Below are positions 1-7,840 of a stretch of 13,955 nucleotides of DNA, in pieces. The notes under the pieces were generated by a model, which was not told the origin of the DNA, ran no database searches, and was given only the letters and a program-made list of their open reading frames with translations. Source of the DNA: JAUUZT01 sp964654015 (lineage in GTDB: Bacteria > Chloroflexota > Dehalococcoidia > GIF9 > AB-539-J10); the NCBI GenBank assembly GCA_964654015.1, contig CAZZHQ010000064.1:1-13955 (forward strand), written 5' to 3'. The translations under genes and the position numbers were made by a program. Position 1 is the first letter of the stretch; each line of letters begins with the position of its first letter.

Positions 1-200
1 GTCGTATTTGGATGGAAACAATAAAAGGTGAGAGATTCTCAGATACACGGGTTGCGCAAGCAGTTACATGTGGTGCCGAAGTGATATCTGTAGCGTGCCC
101 ATATTGTTATCTCAACTACCGTGACAGCTTACTTACTGCAAATAAATTGGACGTTATCGAGATAAAAGACATCGTTGAGCTCGTTGCCGAGGCAATGTAA
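1..200 (+). CDS. HdrD/HdrB-like CCG-domain iron-sulfur protein, C-terminal end only (5' partial)
   Basis: The frame is open from the left edge, so the gene starts outside the window; the ATG at 12 is internal. Read from base 3 the protein begins RIWME, which fits the tail of the cysteine-rich CCG motif (usually followed by GGGRMW) in heterodisulfide-reductase-related subunits. It continues to a second half-motif, ACPYCYLNYRDS, with the CPxC cysteines of the CCG domain. In this family (HdrB, HdrD, GlcF/LutA-like proteins) two CCG domains hold noncubane [4Fe-4S] clusters and act as the disulfide- or quinone-facing electron-transfer site. It ends 15 bases before hdrA, behind a strong SD, so it is very probably cotranscribed and may be the HdrB/HdrD partner of the complex. 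The ending resembles HdrD-type proteins more than HdrB, but about 60 residues cannot settle the subfamily or substrate. Confidence 0.75.
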   Translation, partial: RIWMETIKGERFSDTRVAQAVTCGAEVISVACPYCYLNYRDSLLTANKLDVIEIKDIVELVAEAM

Positions 201-215
201 AAAGGAGGCCTGATA

Positions 216-3200
216 ATGGAGCAAGAAATAAAAATTGGAGTTTATATTTGTCATTGCGGGCTTAATATTTCCAGTATAGTAAACGTCAAGGATGTAGCTA
301 AGTATGCCGGCACTCTCGATTCAGTATTTATCGCCAGAGACTACCAGTTCATGTGCTCTGAACCAGGGCAAAATCTTATAATAAGTGATATCCATGAATT
401 TGGACTAAATCGGATAGTAGTAGCTTCATGCTCTCCTAAGATGCATGAACCCACCTTTCGTAATGCCTGCCAACAAGCCGGGCTCAATCCATATTTGATG
501 GAAATGGCAAATATCCGTGAACAATGCTCCTGGGTGCACGATGATAAAGTAGTTGCCACTGAAAAGGCAAAAGATTTAGTAAGGGCAGCAGTACGACGAG
601 TATACTACAATGAACCGCTGACTATAAGGAAGATCCCCTTTAATCCCAACACTCTTGTCATAGGTGCTGGAATTGCTGGTATTCAGGCCTCGCTGGATAT
701 CGCTAATGGCGACCATAAAGTCTATCTGATTGAAAAAAACACTTCTATTGGTGGACACATGATACAACTTGATAAAACATTTCCTACCCTAGATTGCTCT
801 GCATGTATCCTAACCCCTAAAATGGCCGCGGTGGGACAGCACCCGTATATAGATCTGATGACATACAGTGAAATTGTAGAGGTCTCAGGTTATGTAGGCA
901 ATTTCAAGGTGAAGGTTAACAAAAAGTCGCGCTACGTAGACGAGGACAAATGTACCGGGTGCGGGTTGTGTTTTGAGAAATGTCCTATAGCCATAAGCAA
1001 CGAATTTGAGTTAGGATTATCTAATCGTAAGGCTATCTATATACCTTTTCCCCAGGCTGTGCCCAACAAAGCGGTAATAGATAAGCGAGAAGACCGTCCT
1101 TGTAAAGCTGCTTGTGTAGATGCTTGTCCAGTTCATACTAACGTACTTGGTTATATTAAGCTTATTAGCGATGAAAAATTTAAAGAAGCCTATCAACTTA
1201 TTAGAGATACAAACCCTCTTCCTGCAGTTTGTGGCAGGGTTTGCTATGCACCTTGTGAAGAAGCCTGCAATCGAGGCCAAATGGATGATCCCTTAAATAT
1301 TCACCACTTGAAAAGATTTGTCACCGACAAAATAGATATTGATGATCTAACAATTCCTCAGGTTGAAATTACGGATAAAAAAGTAGCAATTATTGGCGCT
1401 GGACCTGGAGGATTGGCTGCAGCAAATGACCTCGCTCTAAAGGGACATGATGTCACTATATTTGAAGCATTACCGGAACCTGGTGGATTGCTTCGCTATG
1501 CTATCCCAGACTATCGTCTTCCCAAAGAGATATTGCAAAAAGAAATAGCATACATACAGAAGCTTGGTGTTGAGATAAAAACAGGGGTTGCGGTAGGTAC
1601 AAATATTTCTCTTACAGAAATACAATCCAATTATCATGCGGTCCTAATAGCTACCGGTGCCCAGAATGGGATTAAGTTGAATGTGGAAGGGGAACAACTC
1701 CCAGGCGTTATAGAAGGAATAAAGTTCTTAAGGGAGTTTAACCTTGGAAGTAATATAAAGGTTGATAAGACCGTAGCAATAATAGGTGGAGGTAATACAG
1801 CTATTGATTGCGCTCGAACAGCAAAACGTATTGGCGGAGTGGATGTCAAAATCATCTATCGCCGTTCTCGTGCTGAGATGCCGTCTTCAATTGAAGAGAT
1901 AGCAGCAGTCGAAAAAGAAGGAATAGATATAATTTTCCTTACCAATCCAAAACGTTTTCTATCTCAAAACGGAAAACTTTCAGGAATAGAGTGTATAAAA
2001 ATGAAGCTTGGTGAACCAGATTCCAGTGGTCGCCCTCAACCCATTCCCATTAAGGGATCCGAATTTACGTTACCTGTTGACATGATAATAACTGCACTTG
2101 GACAATTCCCAGAAGCAGAATTTACACGAGATGTTGGGTTATCGCTCAGTAAATGGGGCACAATAGAAATACACCCTGAATCTTGTTTGACCAACATTAA
2201 TGGAATATTCGCTGGTGGCGAAGTTGTTACCGGCCCTGCCTATGCAATTGACGCAATTGCAGCAGGGAAAAGAGCAGCCTATTCAATAGACTTGTATTTA
2301 AACGGTTTGCCAATAGATCCCGTGAATAAAATGCATAGGAAGCCGGAGGTGCTTTCCAAAAATGAACTACAGTCTTTAATGGAGCGTTTTAGTCCTCAGA
2401 AGCGAGTAGAGGTAAGGGAACTACCGGTAAAAGAAAGAGTATCAAACTTTTCGGAAGTGACTTGCGGGTTTTCAACTACTGAGGCAATAACAGAAGCCTC
2501 AAGGTGCCTGGCAGGGCAAATAGAAGGATGTTTCCAATGTCATGAATGTGAAACGGTGTGTGAGCCAAAAGCCATCAATTTTGAAAAAGATGATGAAACC
2601 ATAGAGGTAGAAGTAGGAAGTATCATCGTCGCCACAGGATATGATTCTTTTGATCCCTCGGTGATTGGACAATATGGATATGGAAAATACGATAATGTTG
2701 TGACAGGCATGGAATTCGAACGCATGTCAAGCGCAACAGGTCCTACAGGAGGTCAAATCCTGTTAAAAAATGGGCAACAACCACAGAGCGTAGCAATAGT
2801 TCATTGTGTAGGCAGTCGTGATCAAAATTACCATGACTATTGTTCCAGGATTTGTTGTATGTACGGCCTTAAATTTGCTCATCTAATAAAGGAAAAAACA
2901 GATGCCGATGTCTATGAAATGTATATAGATATGCGTTGCTTTGGCAAAGGTGGTGAGGAATTCTATAAACGTCTTTCTGAGGAAGGTGTTAATTTCATAA
3001 GAGGCAAGGTATCCAAGATTACCGATCGTGCAGAAACTAACGAGGAAAAAGAGAAACTTATAGTTGTGACAGAAGACACTTTACTGGGAAGTATGATGCG
3101 TATTCCTGTCGACCTTGTCATTTTGTGCACAGCGATAGAATCTCGTTCGGATGCTGAGCAGCTTGGCAGATTACTTACTATCGGTAGAAGTGCAGATGGT

Positions 3201-3602
3201 TTCTTCATGGAGCGGCATGTCAAACTTGCTCCAGTGTCGACACCCAGCGATGGTATTTTTATAGTGGGTTGCTGCCAGGGACCAAAAGATATTCCTTATA
3301 CAGTCTCACAAGCGTCGGCGGGGGCCGCCCAGGCGTTGACCATGATCAGCAAGGGAGTGGTTGAAATTGAAGCAGCTATATCAGTTATTGATGAGGAACT
3401 CTGTGCTGGCTGCAAAATATGTATCGGGCTTTGCCCTTATACTGCCATCTCCTTTGATGAAGCTAATGGTGTATCAATTATCAATGAGGCGTTATGTAAA
3501 GGTTGTGGTACCTGCGGAGCCGCCTGCCCCACTGGCGCTATCGCCAGCAGAAACTTTACATCCAAACAGCTCATAGCACAGTTGGAGGGAGTATTATCAT
3601 GA
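216..3602 (+). CDS. hdrA: HdrA-type electron-bifurcating flavoprotein with an internal GltD/NfnB-like NAD(P)H oxidoreductase insert
   Basis: HdrA is the FAD subunit of soluble heterodisulfide reductase complexes, where flavin-based bifurcation splits electrons between ferredoxin and a second acceptor. This copy has 1128 residues; ordinary HdrA has about 650. Residues 1-290 are canonical: FAD-binding GAGIAG at 150-155, the signature DCSACILTPKM at 193-203, a ferredoxin motif C246/C249/C252/C256, then RKAIYIPFPQAVPN. At about 293 a GltD-like module begins: cysteines C296/C300/C304 and C339/C343/C347/C351, GAGPGG at 394-399, GGGNTA at 524-529 with YRRSRAEMP after it, and GIFAGGE at 663-669. HdrA sequence resumes with C772/C775/C778/C782 and continues through YCSRICC (875-881) and GKGGEEFY (910-917). 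Two C-terminal [4Fe-4S] motifs follow (C1063-C1073, C1094-C1104). The SD AAAGGAGG at 201-208 supports the ATG at 216. The frame is intact, so this is a true insertion and not two genes merged by error. That the insert binds NADP(H) is inferred from motifs. Confidence 0.93.
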   Translation: MEQEIKIGVYICHCGLNISSIVNVKDVAKYAGTLDSVFIARDYQFMCSEPGQNLIISDIHEFGLNRIVVASCSPKMHEPTFRNACQQAGLNPYLMEMANIREQCSWVHDDKVVATEKAKDLVRAAVRRVYYNEPLTIRKIPFNPNTLVIGAGIAGIQASLDIANGDHKVYLIEKNTSIGGHMIQLDKTFPTLDCSACILTPKMAAVGQHPYIDLMTYSEIVEVSGYVGNFKVKVNKKSRYVDEDKCTGCGLCFEKCPIAISNEFELGLSNRKAIYIPFPQAVPNKAVIDKREDRPCKAACVDACPVHTNVLGYIKLISDEKFKEAYQLIRDTNPLPAVCGRVCYAPCEEACNRGQMDDPLNIHHLKRFVTDKIDIDDLTIPQVEITDKKVAIIGAGPGGLAAANDLALKGHDVTIFEALPEPGGLLRYAIPDYRLPKEILQKEIAYIQKLGVEIKTGVAVGTNISLTEIQSNYHAVLIATGAQNGIKLNVEGEQLPGVIEGIKFLREFNLGSNIKVDKTVAIIGGGNTAIDCARTAKRIGGVDVKIIYRRSRAEMPSSIEEIAAVEKEGIDIIFLTNPKRFLSQNGKLSGIECIKMKLGEPDSSGRPQPIPIKGSEFTLPVDMIITALGQFPEAEFTRDVGLSLSKWGTIEIHPESCLTNINGIFAGGEVVTGPAYAIDAIAAGKRAAYSIDLYLNGLPIDPVNKMHRKPEVLSKNELQSLMERFSPQKRVEVRELPVKERVSNFSEVTCGFSTTEAITEASRCLAGQIEGCFQCHECETVCEPKAINFEKDDETIEVEVGSIIVATGYDSFDPSVIGQYGYGKYDNVVTGMEFERMSSATGPTGGQILLKNGQQPQSVAIVHCVGSRDQNYHDYCSRICCMYGLKFAHLIKEKTDADVYEMYIDMRCFGKGGEEFYKRLSEEGVNFIRGKVSKITDRAETNEEKEKLIVVTEDTLLGSMMRIPVDLVILCTAIESRSDAEQLGRLLTIGRSADGFFMERHVKLAPVSTPSDGIFIVGCCQGPKDIPYTVSQASAGAAQALTMISKGVVEIEAAISVIDEELCAGCKICIGLCPYTAISFDEANGVSIINEALCKGCGTCGAACPTGAIASRNFTSKQLIAQLEGVLS

Positions 3603-4015
3603 GCTTTGAGCCAAAAATCGTTGGTTTTCTATGCAACTGGTGTTCTTATGGTGCGGCCGACCTGGCAGGAACTTCTCGCATTAAATATTCTGGCAATATT
3701 CGAATAATAAGGGTTATGTGCAGCGGTAGAATCGATCCTACTTTCATCCTTAAGGCTTTTGAAAAGGGTGCAGACGGAGTGCTGATATGTGGATGTCACA
3801 TTGGGGATTGCCACTATATGGAAGGAAACATAAAGGCAGCACGCCGAATTCCGTTACTTAAAAAGATGCTGTCACAATTTGGTATTGAGGATGAACGCCT
3901 ACGCCTGGAATGGTGTTCTGCTGCAGAGGGCAAGCGTTTCGCTACAATTGTCGACGACATGACTGAGCAAATAAGAAAACTCGGTCCTTTTAATTACAAC
4001 GGGGGTGGTAAATAA
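3599..4015 (+). CDS. mvhD: MvhD: [2Fe-2S] protein linking hydrogenase to HdrA
   Basis: This 138-residue protein matches the MvhD/FlpD family, the small iron-sulfur subunit that passes electrons from the MvhAG hydrogenase to HdrA. Conserved cysteines are visible: C12 and C15 (LCNWCSY), C41 (MCSGR), C65 and C67 (ICGCHIGDCHY, with C71) and C106 (EWCSAAEG). The ATG at 3599 overlaps the hdrA stop codon (ATGA) and is preceded by GGAGGG at 3584-3589, so this start is preferred over the longer open frame that runs back into hdrA. The family has a known role and the gene order hdrA-mvhD-mvhG-mvhA is classic. MvhD is separate here, whereas in some organisms it is fused to HdrA. Confidence 0.95.
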   Translation: MSFEPKIVGFLCNWCSYGAADLAGTSRIKYSGNIRIIRVMCSGRIDPTFILKAFEKGADGVLICGCHIGDCHYMEGNIKAARRIPLLKKMLSQFGIEDERLRLEWCSAAEGKRFATIVDDMTEQIRKLGPFNYNGGGK

Positions 4016-4986
4016 TGGCTAAGTTGAAATTGGCCCTTTACTGGGCGGCGAGCTGCGGAGGATGTGACGTAGCTGTACTCGATATCAACGAGAATATTTT
4101 AAAATTGGCGGAGATTGCGGATATCTTGTTCTGGCCAATCGCTTTAGACTTCAAGTATAGCGATGTAAAGGCCATGGAAGACAATTATATTGATGTTTGC
4201 CTTTTTAATGGCGCAATCGTTACTTCCGAACACGAACATGTAGCTCAATTACTAAGAGCTAAATCCAAGACATTGATAGCTTTTGGTTCCTGTTCCTGTT
4301 TCGGAGGAATACCAGCGTTGGCAAATTTCAGCAACAGTACTGATATCATGAAATATTCTTACATCGAAGCACCTTCAAATGACAATCCCAATAGTGTGCT
4401 GCCCCAGATCCTAACTAATGTCAATGAGGGTTTACTTGAACTACCAGAGTTTTACGATACTGTAAAAACTCTGGCACAGGTTGTGCCTGTGGAATATTAC
4501 CTTCCAGGCTGTCCTCCACCAGTAAATCTTATACTTGACCTTGTTGGAAAGCTTGCAAAGAATGAACTGCCAGTGATTGGCTCTACACTAACGCCAGACA
4601 AAACAGTCTGTGACGAATGCTCACTTAAAAAAGAGAATAAGTGCATCGCCAAAGTATTTAGGCCTCACGAACTAATTCCCGAACCAGAGCGATGTCTGCT
4701 GGAGCAGGGCATTATCTGCTGCGGCCCTGCCACCAGAGCTGGTTGTGAAGCAACCTGCCTCAAAGTAGGAATGCCATGCCGTGGTTGTTTTGGTCCTCCC
4801 GCGGGAATCATCGATCAGGGAGCAAAATTACTAAGTGCTATCGCCTCTATCTTTGATGCTGAAAACGAAGAGGAGATAGGTAGAATGGTTAATGAAGTCG
4901 TTGATCCTGCTGGAACTTTCTATCGATTTGGACTGGCTAATTCAATTCTTAAGAGAAAGCGGTTTCAGGAGATAAATCATGAATAA
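4015..4986 (+). CDS. mvhG: MvhG: small (electron-transfer) subunit of F420-non-reducing group 3c [NiFe] hydrogenase
   Basis: The 323-residue protein is a [NiFe]-hydrogenase small subunit of the Mvh type, carrying electrons from the NiFe site through three [4Fe-4S] clusters. Proximal-cluster ligands are recognisable: C14 and C17 (SCGGC), C93/C95 in FGSCSCFGGIP, and C166 in PGCPPP. Medial and distal ligands lie in the C-terminal half: C199, C202, C210, C227, C235/C236, C244, C248, C255 and C258, within motifs such as CDEC and MPCRGCFGP. There is no twin-arginine signal, so the enzyme is cytoplasmic. The ATG overlaps the mvhD stop codon (TAATG), implying translational coupling. The last eight bases overlap mvhA. 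Length and motif order are normal for the family. Confidence 0.95.
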   Translation: MAKLKLALYWAASCGGCDVAVLDINENILKLAEIADILFWPIALDFKYSDVKAMEDNYIDVCLFNGAIVTSEHEHVAQLLRAKSKTLIAFGSCSCFGGIPALANFSNSTDIMKYSYIEAPSNDNPNSVLPQILTNVNEGLLELPEFYDTVKTLAQVVPVEYYLPGCPPPVNLILDLVGKLAKNELPVIGSTLTPDKTVCDECSLKKENKCIAKVFRPHELIPEPERCLLEQGIICCGPATRAGCEATCLKVGMPCRGCFGPPAGIIDQGAKLLSAIASIFDAENEEEIGRMVNEVVDPAGTFYRFGLANSILKRKRFQEINHE

Positions 4987-6451
4987 AATAACCATTGATC
5001 CTATCACAAGGCTCGAAGGGCATGGAAAGATAGAGATCTTTTTAACGGCGGAGGGGGATGTTGCCAATGCCTATTTACAAGTACCAGAACTACGCGGTTT
5101 TGAGACATTCTGTCAGGGAAGACCCGTCGAGGAAATGCCAAGAATCACTACACGGCTCTGTGGCGTATGTCCTGGAGCTCACCACATAGCCTCAGTTAAA
5201 GCAACTGATGCAGTTTATCAGGTTGAGCCCACACCCACAGCTAAAAAAATAAGGGATTTATTCTATTGCGCCCATATGATACATTCCCATGCGGCTCATT
5301 TCTATGTCCTAGCTGCCCCTGACTTTGTGCTAGGACCAACCAGTGACCCAAAAGAAAGAAATATCCTGGGTCTTATAGCTAAGCTTGGTACTGAAATTGG
5401 TTTGGATGTGATAAAACATAGGGCTTTCGCACAGGAAATACAAGCAGTGATAGGCGGTAAAGCTACCCATCCAGTATGTGGTCTTCCTGGAGGAATGAGC
5501 AAAGCTATTCTTGAAGAGGAACGTAAGGATTTCGAGGAAAAAGCAAAAAGTCTGGTGAATTTTGGAATTGCGTCATTAAAACTATTTCACAGCCTGATTT
5601 TGTCCAACAAAGAATACATGGACTTGATTGTTGGCGACGCCTACTACATGAAAAGCTACTATATGGGAATGGTAGATAAGAATAACAAGGTTAATTTCTA
5701 TGAGGGTGATATAAGGGTCGTGGATCAAGACGGCAAGGAAAACGCACGGTTCAATCCTGATGATTACCTGGAGTTCATATCCGAGCATACGGAGCCTTGG
5801 TCTTATTTGAAGTTTCCTTTTTTGAAAAAGGTAGGCTGGAAAGGACTGGTTGAGGGCAAGGATAGCGGTGTCTTCCGTGTTGCTCCATTAGCCAGGCTTA
5901 ATGTGGCAGAAGGGATGGCAACTCCCCTAGCACATGAAGAATATGAAAAGATGTACGATACATTTGCTGCGAAACCTGTTCATGCCACTATGGCAATGCA
6001 CTGGGCCAGGCTAATAGAGATGCTTTATGCGGCTGAACACTTGCTGGAGCTTTGCCAGGATAAAGACATTACAGACCCAAACATACGGAATATACCGACT
6101 GCTACTCCCAGCGAAGGCATTGGGGTTATTGAGGCCCCCCGTGGCACACTCATACACCATTACCAAACGGATAATAATGGCATAATTCAAAAAGTAAATT
6201 TGATAGTTGCTACTGTAATGAATAACGCTGCGATGAATATGTCAATAAAGAAAGCTGCCCAGAGTTTAATTAACAAGAATCAAAAAGCAACTGAGGGACT
6301 TTTGAACATGGTAGAAATGGCATATCGCGCTTATGATCCATGTATTGCTTGCGCTACTCATACGTTACCTGGCCAGATGCCTCTAGAAGTAATTATCTAC
6401 GATCACAATAGAATTGTTGTCGATAGTATTAGTCAATGTATATATAATTAA
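4979..6451 (+). CDS. mvhA: MvhA: large catalytic subunit of group 3c [NiFe] hydrogenase
   Basis: The 490-residue protein carries the NiFe(CN)2CO active site that cleaves or forms H2. The N-terminal ligand motif RLCGVCPGAHH puts C61 and C64 at the metal site; the C-terminal motif DPCIACATH supplies C455 and C458 and ends at H461. Both positions are cysteine, so this is not a selenocysteine [NiFeSe] form. A 29-residue tail after H461 would be removed by the maturation endopeptidase after nickel insertion, in keeping with the protease gene just downstream. Other family blocks are visible: ITRLEGHGKI near the start, HSHAAHFYVLAAPDF (102-116), RVAPLARLNVA (300-310) and IEAPRGTLIHHY (384-395). With MvhG, MvhD and HdrA it forms a cytoplasmic H2-linked electron-bifurcating or confurcating complex. 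The gene starts inside the end of mvhG. Confidence 0.96.
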   Translation: MNKITIDPITRLEGHGKIEIFLTAEGDVANAYLQVPELRGFETFCQGRPVEEMPRITTRLCGVCPGAHHIASVKATDAVYQVEPTPTAKKIRDLFYCAHMIHSHAAHFYVLAAPDFVLGPTSDPKERNILGLIAKLGTEIGLDVIKHRAFAQEIQAVIGGKATHPVCGLPGGMSKAILEEERKDFEEKAKSLVNFGIASLKLFHSLILSNKEYMDLIVGDAYYMKSYYMGMVDKNNKVNFYEGDIRVVDQDGKENARFNPDDYLEFISEHTEPWSYLKFPFLKKVGWKGLVEGKDSGVFRVAPLARLNVAEGMATPLAHEEYEKMYDTFAAKPVHATMAMHWARLIEMLYAAEHLLELCQDKDITDPNIRNIPTATPSEGIGVIEAPRGTLIHHYQTDNNGIIQKVNLIVATVMNNAAMNMSIKKAAQSLINKNQKATEGLLNMVEMAYRAYDPCIACATHTLPGQMPLEVIIYDHNRIVVDSISQCIYN

Positions 6452-6486
6452 AGATAATAAAATAACATATGAGAACGGAAATAATC

Positions 6487-6490
6487 GAGG
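6487..6490 (+). promoter_or_regulatory. Shine-Dalgarno site (GAGG) supporting the non-ATG start of the hydrogenase protease
   Basis: GAGG at 6487-6490 ends nine bases before the ATT at 6500. No ATG, GTG or TTG in the protease frame lies between the upstream in-frame stop (TAA at 6482-6484) and the catalytic motif, so this site is the main sequence support for an ATT start. Confidence 0.5.
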
Positions 6491-6499
6491 AAAAATACT

Positions 6500-6967
6500 A
6501 TTAAGAGTATAGTAATAGGATTAGGAAACCCTATATTAAGTGATGATGGAATAGGATTTCATGTAACTGAACGACTCAAAAAAATTCTCTACAATCGTCA
6601 AGTGACTGTCACTGAAGAGAGTATTTCAGGTTTAAATATACTGGAATTGTTACTTGATTACGATAAAGCGATAATTGTCGATGCTATCATGACTTCTAAG
6701 GGAACAGCAGGCCAAATTTATCGTCTTGAACCCGAGTCTTTTAAGTATTCACTCCATAGTAGTTCTCCTCACGACGTTAACCTGGTTACAGCCCTGGAAT
6801 TTGGCAAACAACTTAAATTACCTGTTCCCCGTGATATCGTTATCTACGCAATTGAAGCTGCAGATGTTAGCACATTCGGTGAAAAGTGTACGACTGAGGT
6901 ACAACGTGCAATAAACCAATGTGCAGATATGGTTGTTGACGAATTGCGGCGTTCTGGATACAAGTAG
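6500..6967 (+). CDS. [NiFe]-hydrogenase maturation endopeptidase (HycI/HybD family), predicted ATT start
   Basis: This protease trims the C-terminal tail of the hydrogenase large subunit once nickel is in place. Reading upstream of the first conventional start codon (GTG at 6602) reveals the hallmark N-terminus IVIGLGNPILSDDGIG, which must belong to the protein. From the ATT at 6500 the protein has 155 residues, normal for the family. Likely nickel-sensing ligands fall where they do in E. coli HybD: D16 (HybD E16), D61 (D62) and H91 (H93). A start at 6602 would lose the first of these and the glycine-rich loop, so it is rejected. ATT is a rare initiation codon. An 11-codon ORF (ATG at 6469, stop 6502-6504) overlaps the start by one base, so coupled reinitiation, or a frameshift joining the two, is an alternative. 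Its target is presumably MvhA. Confidence 0.85.
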   Translation: MKSIVIGLGNPILSDDGIGFHVTERLKKILYNRQVTVTEESISGLNILELLLDYDKAIIVDAIMTSKGTAGQIYRLEPESFKYSLHSSSPHDVNLVTALEFGKQLKLPVPRDIVIYAIEAADVSTFGEKCTTEVQRAINQCADMVVDELRRSGYK

Positions 6968-6974
6968 ATTAATT

Positions 6975-7003
6975 TAGAAAAGTGATTTTCCGGGTGGTAT
7001 AAT
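6975..7003 (+). promoter_or_regulatory. Predicted sigma-70 promoter with extended -10, driving etfB onward
   Basis: A perfect -10 TATAAT lies at 6998-7003 and is preceded by TG at 6995-6996, giving the extended form TGGTATAAT. A weak -35, TAGAAA (four of six consensus bases), sits at 6975-6980 with an ideal 17-base spacer. Transcription would start near 7010, leaving a leader of about 18 bases that contains the etfB SD. The site is in the 60-base gap after the protease gene and would let the etf-lactate genes be expressed apart from the hydrogenase genes. Confidence 0.65.
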
Positions 7004-7017
7004 GACTAAACTTTGTC

Positions 7018-7023
7018 AGGAGG
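7018..7023 (+). promoter_or_regulatory. Shine-Dalgarno AGGAGG of etfB
   Basis: A full AGGAGG ends four bases before the ATG at 7028. It decides the etfB start: the TTG at 7013 lies ahead of the SD and would add only five unconserved residues. Confidence 0.8.
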
Positions 7024-7027
7024 TAAA

Positions 7028-7840
7028 ATGCTAAAAATAATCGTGCCAATCAAACAAGTTGTTGATGTAAGTCAAATAAAGTTTGATGAAAATGGAGTTG
7101 GCACCATCGAAAGCTCTATAGGGGGAGAGATAAATCCATTTGATTTGAACGCTTTAGAAGTAGCTGTTCAAATAAAAGACAAATTAGATGCTACTGTTAG
7201 TGTCCTCAGCATGGGTGAACCAGGAACTGACAGCATATTGAAGGATGCTATCGCAAGAGGTGCAACCGATGCATTTCTACTTGAAGATGCAGCCTTTAAG
7301 GATTCGGATACGCTTGCCACCTCATATACCCTGGCCAGTGCAATAAAGAAAATGGGTGAATACGATTTAATTGTATGTGGAGAGAAAAGCGTCGATGGAG
7401 ATACAGGTCAAGTTGGCCCCGAAATTGCCGAGCATCTAGGCATACCTCACGTAGCTTATGTTGCCAATATAGAGGAGATGGGAGAAAAATTGGTATTGGT
7501 AAGTGACATGGATGGTGAGCAGCATGTAATTGAATGTAGTCTCCCTGTTCTGATTACGGTAACTAAAAACATAAACACCCCTAGATTGCCAAGTCTCCGT
7601 GACAAGCTAAACTCTCGAAAAGCAAAGGTGGAGATATGGCATGCTGACGACTTAACTCCAGACGCCGATAAAAGTAAGTTTGGAAACGCAGGCTCTCCTA
7701 CATTTGTGGATAAGATTACTCTACCTTCAGAAGGAGGCAGAAAAGGCAAGATATTCAAAGGTTCAACCGAGGAGATTGTCAAAGAACTTGCCGGTGAACT
7801 TGAAAAAGACGGAGTACTAAAAGGTTTAGGTGCAAAATGA
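7028..7840 (+). CDS. etfB: Electron transfer flavoprotein beta subunit
   Basis: The 270-residue protein is an EtfB. It opens with IIVPIKQVVD, typical of the family, and has the nucleotide-binding block VCGEKSVDGDTGQVGPEIAE (residues 116-135) and the C-terminal partner-contact region PRLPSLRDKLNSRKA (185-199). EtfAB heterodimers carry electrons to and from acyl-CoA or 2-hydroxyacid dehydrogenases; in anaerobes some bind a second FAD in EtfB and bifurcate electrons between NAD and ferredoxin. In this operon the neighbours are lactate-dehydrogenase-type oxidases, as in the acetogen lct operon, so a dehydrogenase-specific and possibly bifurcating Etf is inferred. Sequence alone by eye does not prove bifurcation. 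The gene is first behind the 6975-7003 promoter and overlaps etfA by four bases. Confidence 0.93.
   Translation: MLKIIVPIKQVVDVSQIKFDENGVGTIESSIGGEINPFDLNALEVAVQIKDKLDATVSVLSMGEPGTDSILKDAIARGATDAFLLEDAAFKDSDTLATSYTLASAIKKMGEYDLIVCGEKSVDGDTGQVGPEIAEHLGIPHVAYVANIEEMGEKLVLVSDMDGEQHVIECSLPVLITVTKNINTPRLPSLRDKLNSRKAKVEIWHADDLTPDADKSKFGNAGSPTFVDKITLPSEGGRKGKIFKGSTEEIVKELAGELEKDGVLKGLGAK

Noticed and set aside
3503..3598. Longer N-terminus of MvhD reaching into hdrA
   Set aside because: This region encodes the conserved last ferredoxin motif of HdrA in another frame. The ATG at 3599 has a good SD and matches the family N-terminus.
6443..6448. TATAAT at the end of mvhA as a promoter for the maturation protease
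   Set aside because: The nearest -35-like sequence (TTGTCG at 6417-6422) has a 20-base spacing, and perfect AT-rich hexamers are common here. Cotranscription with mvhA is simpler.
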